Assembly: GCA_001797905.1 (NCBI GenBank)
Contig: MGQS01000109.1
Coordinates: 41,888-51,804 of the forward strand
Reading direction: 5' to 3'
Length of the DNA stretch: 9,917 nt
Source of the DNA: Deltaproteobacteria bacterium RBG_16_54_11
GTDB taxonomy: Bacteria; Desulfobacterota; B13-G15; RBG-16-54-18
The number at the start of each line of letters is the position of its first letter. Within the stretch, counting starts at the first letter, position 1. This document shows, piece after piece, positions 7,002-9,917 of the stretch. A program made the position numbers and the translations under genes. The notes under the pieces were generated by a model. That model was not told the origin of the DNA. It worked only from the letters and a program-made list of their open reading frames with translations, and made no database searches.

Positions 7002-8016
7002 AGCGAAGACCATCCTGGTAACCGGCGGCTGTGGTTTTATCGGTAGCAACTTTATCCACTACATGCTGGGCCAATATCCGAGCTACCGCATCATCAATCT
7101 GGACAAACTCACCTATTGCGGCAACCTCGATAACCTCTGCGAGGTGGTGCAACAGCCCAATCTTACCTTTGTCAAGGGGGATATCGCTGACAGAGAGCAG
7201 GTTATGGGGCTCATGCACGATGAGAAGGTCGATTGCATCGTGAACTTCGCTGCTGAATCGCACGTTGATCGAAGCATAGAAGACCCCGATCTGTTTCTGC
7301 GCACGAATGTCCTGGGGACTCAGGTCTTATTGCAAGGGGCAAGGGCGGCAACAGTCCCCCTCTTCATCCAGATATCCACGGATGAGGTCTATGGTTCTTT
7401 GGGTGCCACCGGCCTCTTTACTGAGACCACCCCCCTGAATCCCAACAGCCCCTATGCGGCGAGCAAGGCTGCTGCCGACCTCATGGTCAGGGCCTATACC
7501 AAGACCTATGGACTTGCGTGTATTATCACCAGGTGCTCGAACAACTATGGTCCGTACCAATTCCCTGAAAAGCTGATCCCCTTGATGATCAGTAACGCCC
7601 TGGAGGACCGTGATTTGCCCGTCTACGGGGACGGCCTGAACGTGCGGGACTGGATATACGTGGGAGACCACTGTCAGGCCCTCGATGCCGTCCTTCATCG
7701 CGGCACAGTCGGAGAGATATACAATATCGGCGGTGCAAGCGAGCGGAACAATCTCCAGGTGGTGAGGACCATTGTGGAGACCCTGGGCAAACCGGAGTCC
7801 TTGATCCGTTTTGTCAAGGATCGGCCCGGCCATGACCGGCGGTACGCCATGGACTTCTCCAAACTCAAGAGAGAATTGGATTGGCAGCCTCGCGTGACCT
7901 TTGAACAGGGGATTCAACAGACTATCGCCTGGTACAGGGAGCATCAAGACTGGTGGCGGCGGATCAGAACCGGAGAGTATCTGGAATACTACGAGCGGAT
8001 GTATAGGAATAGATGA
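6994..8016 (+). CDS. rmlB: dTDP-glucose 4,6-dehydratase
   Basis: RmlB is an NAD-dependent extended short-chain dehydrogenase that converts dTDP-glucose to dTDP-4-keto-6-deoxyglucose. The 340-residue protein has the Rossmann motif T-G-G-C-G-F-I-G-S at 10-18, A-A-E-S-H-V-D-R-S-I at 86-95, the catalytic S-T-D-E-V-Y-G at 128-134 (Thr129, Asp130, Glu131), the Tyr154-x3-Lys158 pair in S-P-Y-A-A-S-K and the family-typical S-N-N-Y-G-P-Y-Q-F-P-E-K at 182-193. Start choice: the ATG at 6994 is followed directly by the first beta strand and has GAGAAAAG just upstream; a longer in-frame start at 6925 would add 23 residues buried in the rmlC gene. It is the last gene of the operon. The next pathway gene, rmlD, is absent. 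Confidence 0.96.
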   Translation: MAKAKTILVTGGCGFIGSNFIHYMLGQYPSYRIINLDKLTYCGNLDNLCEVVQQPNLTFVKGDIADREQVMGLMHDEKVDCIVNFAAESHVDRSIEDPDLFLRTNVLGTQVLLQGARAATVPLFIQISTDEVYGSLGATGLFTETTPLNPNSPYAASKAAADLMVRAYTKTYGLACIITRCSNNYGPYQFPEKLIPLMISNALEDRDLPVYGDGLNVRDWIYVGDHCQALDAVLHRGTVGEIYNIGGASERNNLQVVRTIVETLGKPESLIRFVKDRPGHDRRYAMDFSKLKRELDWQPRVTFEQGIQQTIAWYREHQDWWRRIRTGEYLEYYERMYRNR

Positions 8017-8027
8017 GAGGAGGAGGT
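8017..8027 (+). promoter_or_regulatory. Orphan Shine-Dalgarno-like sequence after rmlB
   Basis: GAGGAGGAGGT follows the rmlB stop codon immediately. It is one of the strongest anti-16S matches in the window, yet no ATG, GTG or TTG that opens a meaningful frame follows within the usual distance. It may be the ribosome-binding site of a lost next gene, or simply the start of a purine-rich tract. Confidence 0.4.
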
Positions 8028-8238
8028 ATTAAAAGAAAGAAAGAGAGGTCCCTTTTTATTATTCATCGTTTTTTTTGAGACTTAAAACCTTCTCTTCTCA
8101 CTCTTGTCTCTATACCTGCTTTTGATGAGGCTCGCCGGGAAGTTGACCATTTCTGATCCCCCTTGAATACGAAAACCGAATATTTGCAAGAAGGGATAAC
8201 GTGATTCTTTGAAAAAAACCTCGCTGGTGAGGAGGGTT

Positions 8239-8286
8239 ATGCTTGGGGAAGGATCAAACTTCTCAGGATGGAAACCGCTCTGTTGA
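8239..8286 (+). CDS. Possible 15-codon leader ORF before the flavoprotein gene
   Basis: An ATG at 8239 opens a 15-residue peptide (M-L-G-E-G-S-N-F-S-G-W-K-P-L-C) ending in TGA at 8284-8286, 22 nt before the next gene's start. It is preceded by GAGGAGGG at 8229-8236. A weak hairpin (CCTC at 8219-8222 with GAGG at 8229-8232) could cover that ribosome-binding site. The peptide has no run of one amino acid typical of attenuators. It is unknown whether it is translated. Confidence 0.25.
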   Translation: MLGEGSNFSGWKPLC

Positions 8287-8298
8287 AACGATGATAAA

Positions 8299-8304
8299 AG
8301 GAGG
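8299..8304 (+). promoter_or_regulatory. Ribosome-binding site of the nitronate monooxygenase-like gene
   Basis: A full AGGAGG lies four bases before the ATG at 8309. It decides this start over an upstream in-frame TTG at 8243, whose extra 22 residues show no family similarity. Confidence 0.8.
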
Positions 8305-8308
8305 GCAT

Positions 8309-9361
8309 ATGATAAAAACGAGATTCACGGAGATGTTGGGAATAAAACACCCCATTATGCTGGCAGGAATGAACTGGATTACGACCCCCAAACTGGTAGC
8401 GTCCGTTTGTAACGCAGGGGGATTGGGTATCTTTGCCTCGGCTGCTTATAGTCCTGAAGAGACTCGCAAGCATATCCGTGAGATCAGAAAACTCACCAAT
8501 AAACCTTTCGGGATAAACCAAATCCTGATCGGCCCTGGGGCGAAAGAGAATATCGACGTCGCCATAGAGGAAAAAGTGCCTATCATCAATTATTCTTTGG
8601 GCAAACCGTGGTTCATTGATCAGGTACACGCCTACGGGGGTAAGGTGATGGGGACCATAGCCATTGCCCGGCACGCCGTACGGGCCGCGCAATTGGGTTG
8701 CGACATGCTCGCTGTAACCGGCCACGAGGCTGCAGCGCACGGGGATGTGGCGACCTCGATGGTCTTGATCCCCTTAGTGGCCAGTCAGGTAAAGATTCCC
8801 CTGATAGCTGCCGGAGGGTTTTATGACGGCAGAGGGTTGGCCGCAGCGCTGGTACTGGGAGCGGATGCGATTTCTATGGGCACTCGGTTTATCCTGACGC
8901 AGGAAAGCCTTGTTCACGACAATTTCAAGCAGCTTTGCCTCATGGCAACGGAGCAGGATACCTTATACAGTGATGTCTTTGACGGCATGCCGGGCAGAGC
9001 CTTGAAAAGCCCTGGCGCTGAAGCCATGATGAAAAAGGGGTTCTCGCTGTTGCAATCCGTGAAAAGCGCCTTGGAGGTTAAGCGGATGCTGAACCTTCCC
9101 CTCTGGAAATTCATCGGCCTCAGCTGGAGCATGCTGAAATCCAAGGAGGGCAAGGGGCTTCTGATCCAGGCTCGCTCGGCAACTGGGGCGATCAGTCATC
9201 TCAAGGCGATCAATGAGGGAGACGAAAAGGAAGGTTTTCTATTTGCCGGGCAGTCTGTTGGCGGCATTCATGATATTCCCACGTGCAAAGAAGTCGTTGA
9301 GCGGATCGTTGACGAAGCCGAGAAGAGATTGAAGGCAGTAGGGAAAAATGTCTCTGCCTGA
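8309..9361 (+). CDS. Nitronate monooxygenase / FabK-like FMN-dependent TIM-barrel protein
   Basis: The 350-residue soluble protein belongs to the nitronate monooxygenase (formerly 2-nitropropane dioxygenase) family, FMN enzymes that oxidise alkyl nitronates; the enoyl-ACP reductase FabK shares the fold. It opens with the family-typical G-I-K-H-P-I-M-L-A-G-M at 11-21 and N-A-G-G-L-G at 35-40. The V-T-G-H-E-A-A-A-H-G block contains His144, at the catalytic histidine position. FMN phosphate-binding segments are A-A-G-G-F at 167-171 and G-A-D-A-I-S-M-G-T-R-F at 184-194. The canonical G-x-E-A-G-G-H is altered to G-H-E-A-A-A-H, so substrate assignment is less sure. The gene is separated from the rml operon and is probably transcribed by itself, possibly with the leader ORF upstream. 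A fatty-acid role (FabK) is possible but unproven. Confidence 0.85.
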   Translation: MIKTRFTEMLGIKHPIMLAGMNWITTPKLVASVCNAGGLGIFASAAYSPEETRKHIREIRKLTNKPFGINQILIGPGAKENIDVAIEEKVPIINYSLGKPWFIDQVHAYGGKVMGTIAIARHAVRAAQLGCDMLAVTGHEAAAHGDVATSMVLIPLVASQVKIPLIAAGGFYDGRGLAAALVLGADAISMGTRFILTQESLVHDNFKQLCLMATEQDTLYSDVFDGMPGRALKSPGAEAMMKKGFSLLQSVKSALEVKRMLNLPLWKFIGLSWSMLKSKEGKGLLIQARSATGAISHLKAINEGDEKEGFLFAGQSVGGIHDIPTCKEVVERIVDEAEKRLKAVGKNVSA

Positions 9362-9430
9362 GCCTATAGTTATTCGAACCTAGAAGACCCTTATCGCTAC
9401 ACTTTTCCCCAAGGACTTTATTTTCAATTC

Positions 9431-9472
9431 CCTCCAACCCTCACCTTGGCCAGCGAGATGAAGGGTTGGAGG
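9431..9472. terminator. Inverted repeat between convergent genes, possible terminator
   Basis: CCTCCAACCCT (9431-9441) and AGGGTTGGAGG (9462-9472) form a perfect 11-bp stem with a 20-nt loop. It sits between the plus-strand flavoprotein gene (ending 9361) and the minus-strand nuclease-like gene (ending 9529), the expected place for a shared terminator. The T-run that would make it a classical intrinsic terminator is five T at about 9483-9487, some 10 nt past the stem on the plus strand; the minus side has no clear T-tract. Rho-dependent or processing roles are possible. Confidence 0.5.
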
Positions 9473-9528
9473 TGAAGATTCGCTTTTTCCCATCCTCCCC
9501 AATTGCTTGCCGGGCACAACGTTCTTTG

Positions 9529-9917
9529 CTACCCACGGGTGAGATCTATGTCAATAAACACCGGGGCATGGTCTGACGCCTTGGGTCCGTCCTCTCCGAC
9601 CTTCGGGAACCGCGGTCCGGTATATTTCTTGGCGCGAAAAGGAAGCCCCTTCCGCATAATGCCTGGTGGGTCGGTATTTTTCTGAGCCAGTGATTTCGAC
9701 AGCAAGATAAAATCAAGTTGCTTATATTCTTTTCGGCCTGAATAGAAATGTGTCCAGCGATCCTCTTGGGGCATCCTCTCAACGACATTTTCCAGGCCGG
9801 GATGTTTGATGAGGGAAGTGAGGGCCGTATTACCATCAGGATAATCATTGAAGTCCCCCAACACTACAAAATTCCCTTCGTACCCGTTTGCTTGCCACCG
9901 TTTATCAAGTATAGCAG
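9529..9917 (-). CDS. Endonuclease/exonuclease/phosphatase (EEP) family protein, C-terminal part
   Basis: The frame is open from the right edge to a TAG at 9531-9529, giving about 129 residues; the N-terminal part lies outside the window. Two EEP-superfamily (DNase I-like) motifs are seen: V-L-G-D-F-N-D, whose Asp and Asn are active-site residues in the family, and S-D-H-A-P-V-F near the C-terminus, with the catalytic Asp-His pair. The L-D-F-I-L-L-S segment between them is also typical. The family includes DNases, exonuclease III-like repair enzymes, sphingomyelinases and inositol-phosphate phosphatases, so the substrate cannot be named. The frame continues upstream of the first possible GTG at 9864 with family-like sequence, so that codon is not the start. 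It converges on the flavoprotein gene. Confidence 0.85.
   Translation of the reverse strand, partial: AILDKRWQANGYEGNFVVLGDFNDYPDGNTALTSLIKHPGLENVVERMPQEDRWTHFYSGRKEYKQLDFILLSKSLAQKNTDPPGIMRKGLPFRAKKYTGPRFPKVGEDGPKASDHAPVFIDIDLTRG

Larger units (their letters stand above)
8017..8308. other. Intergenic region with purine- and pyrimidine-rich tracts
   Basis: This 292-bp stretch separates the rml genes from the flavoprotein gene. It begins with a strong Shine-Dalgarno-like sequence and a purine run to about 8048, followed by T-rich tracts (eight T at 8069-8076) and a pyrimidine-rich segment at 8087-8116. A 15-codon leader ORF lies at 8239-8286. I found no convincing promoter: TTGACC at 8143-8148 has no acceptable -10 at the right spacing. 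No intact gene remnant was recognised. Confidence 0.5.

Noticed and set aside
7327..7947. Minus-strand ORF of 206 codons inside rmlB
   Set aside because: It is antisense to an unambiguous RmlB with all catalytic motifs; no family features are seen in the shadow frame.
8041..8076. Intrinsic terminator ending in eight T after rmlB
   Set aside because: No GC-rich hairpin directly precedes the T-run; the only foldable bases form a weak stem with mismatches and wobbles.
8143..8171. Sigma70 promoter built on TTGACC before the flavoprotein gene
   Set aside because: No acceptable -10 box is found 15-19 bp downstream.
8243..8308. N-terminal extension of the nitronate monooxygenase-like gene from a TTG
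   Set aside because: Family similarity starts just after Met at 8309, which has a full AGGAGG site.

Overview
The window looks like a chromosomal segment of a Gram-negative, LPS-bearing bacterium. Gene content and protein style (accD next to folC, then lptD, then short-form dTDP-sugar genes; an M48-type lipoprotein) fit a deltaproteobacterial / Desulfobacterota-like lineage. That placement is inferred from sequence style only; no search was possible. There are no mobile elements, tRNAs, rRNAs or CRISPR arrays that I can see. The left and right edges cut through two genes, both on the minus strand.

Layout. Positions 1-346 (minus) hold the N-terminal part of an M48-family metalloprotease lipoprotein. 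A 215-bp divergent gap (347-561) carries a good promoter candidate facing right and a weaker one facing left. From 562 to 8016 (plus) run seven tightly packed genes that read as one operon: an MBL-fold hydrolase resembling class II cyclic-nucleotide phosphodiesterases, accD, folC, lptD, a short rmlA-type nucleotidyltransferase, an rmlC-family epimerase and rmlB. Gaps between them range from an 8-nt overlap to 28 nt. The block joins fatty-acid initiation (AccD), one-carbon cofactor synthesis (FolC), LPS export to the outer membrane (LptD) and synthesis of an activated deoxysugar (RmlA, RmlC, RmlB). The common theme is supply and assembly of the envelope. No rmlD follows; instead a strong Shine-Dalgarno-like sequence with no start codon sits right after rmlB.

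A 292-bp gap (8017-8308) holds purine-rich and pyrimidine-rich tracts and a 15-codon leader ORF. It is followed by a nitronate monooxygenase/FabK-like flavoprotein (8309-9361, plus). An 11-bp perfect inverted repeat at 9431-9472 lies between this gene and a convergent minus-strand endonuclease/exonuclease/phosphatase-family gene (9529 to the right edge, 5' end missing).

Most of the window is conserved housekeeping and envelope biosynthesis; I did not find a clearly new system. The points most worth a second look are the duplicated segment inside a conserved LptD motif, the reduced C-terminal cysteine pattern of LptD, the rml set that ends in an orphan ribosome-binding site, the short leader ORF before the flavoprotein, and the unusual cargo order of the operon.
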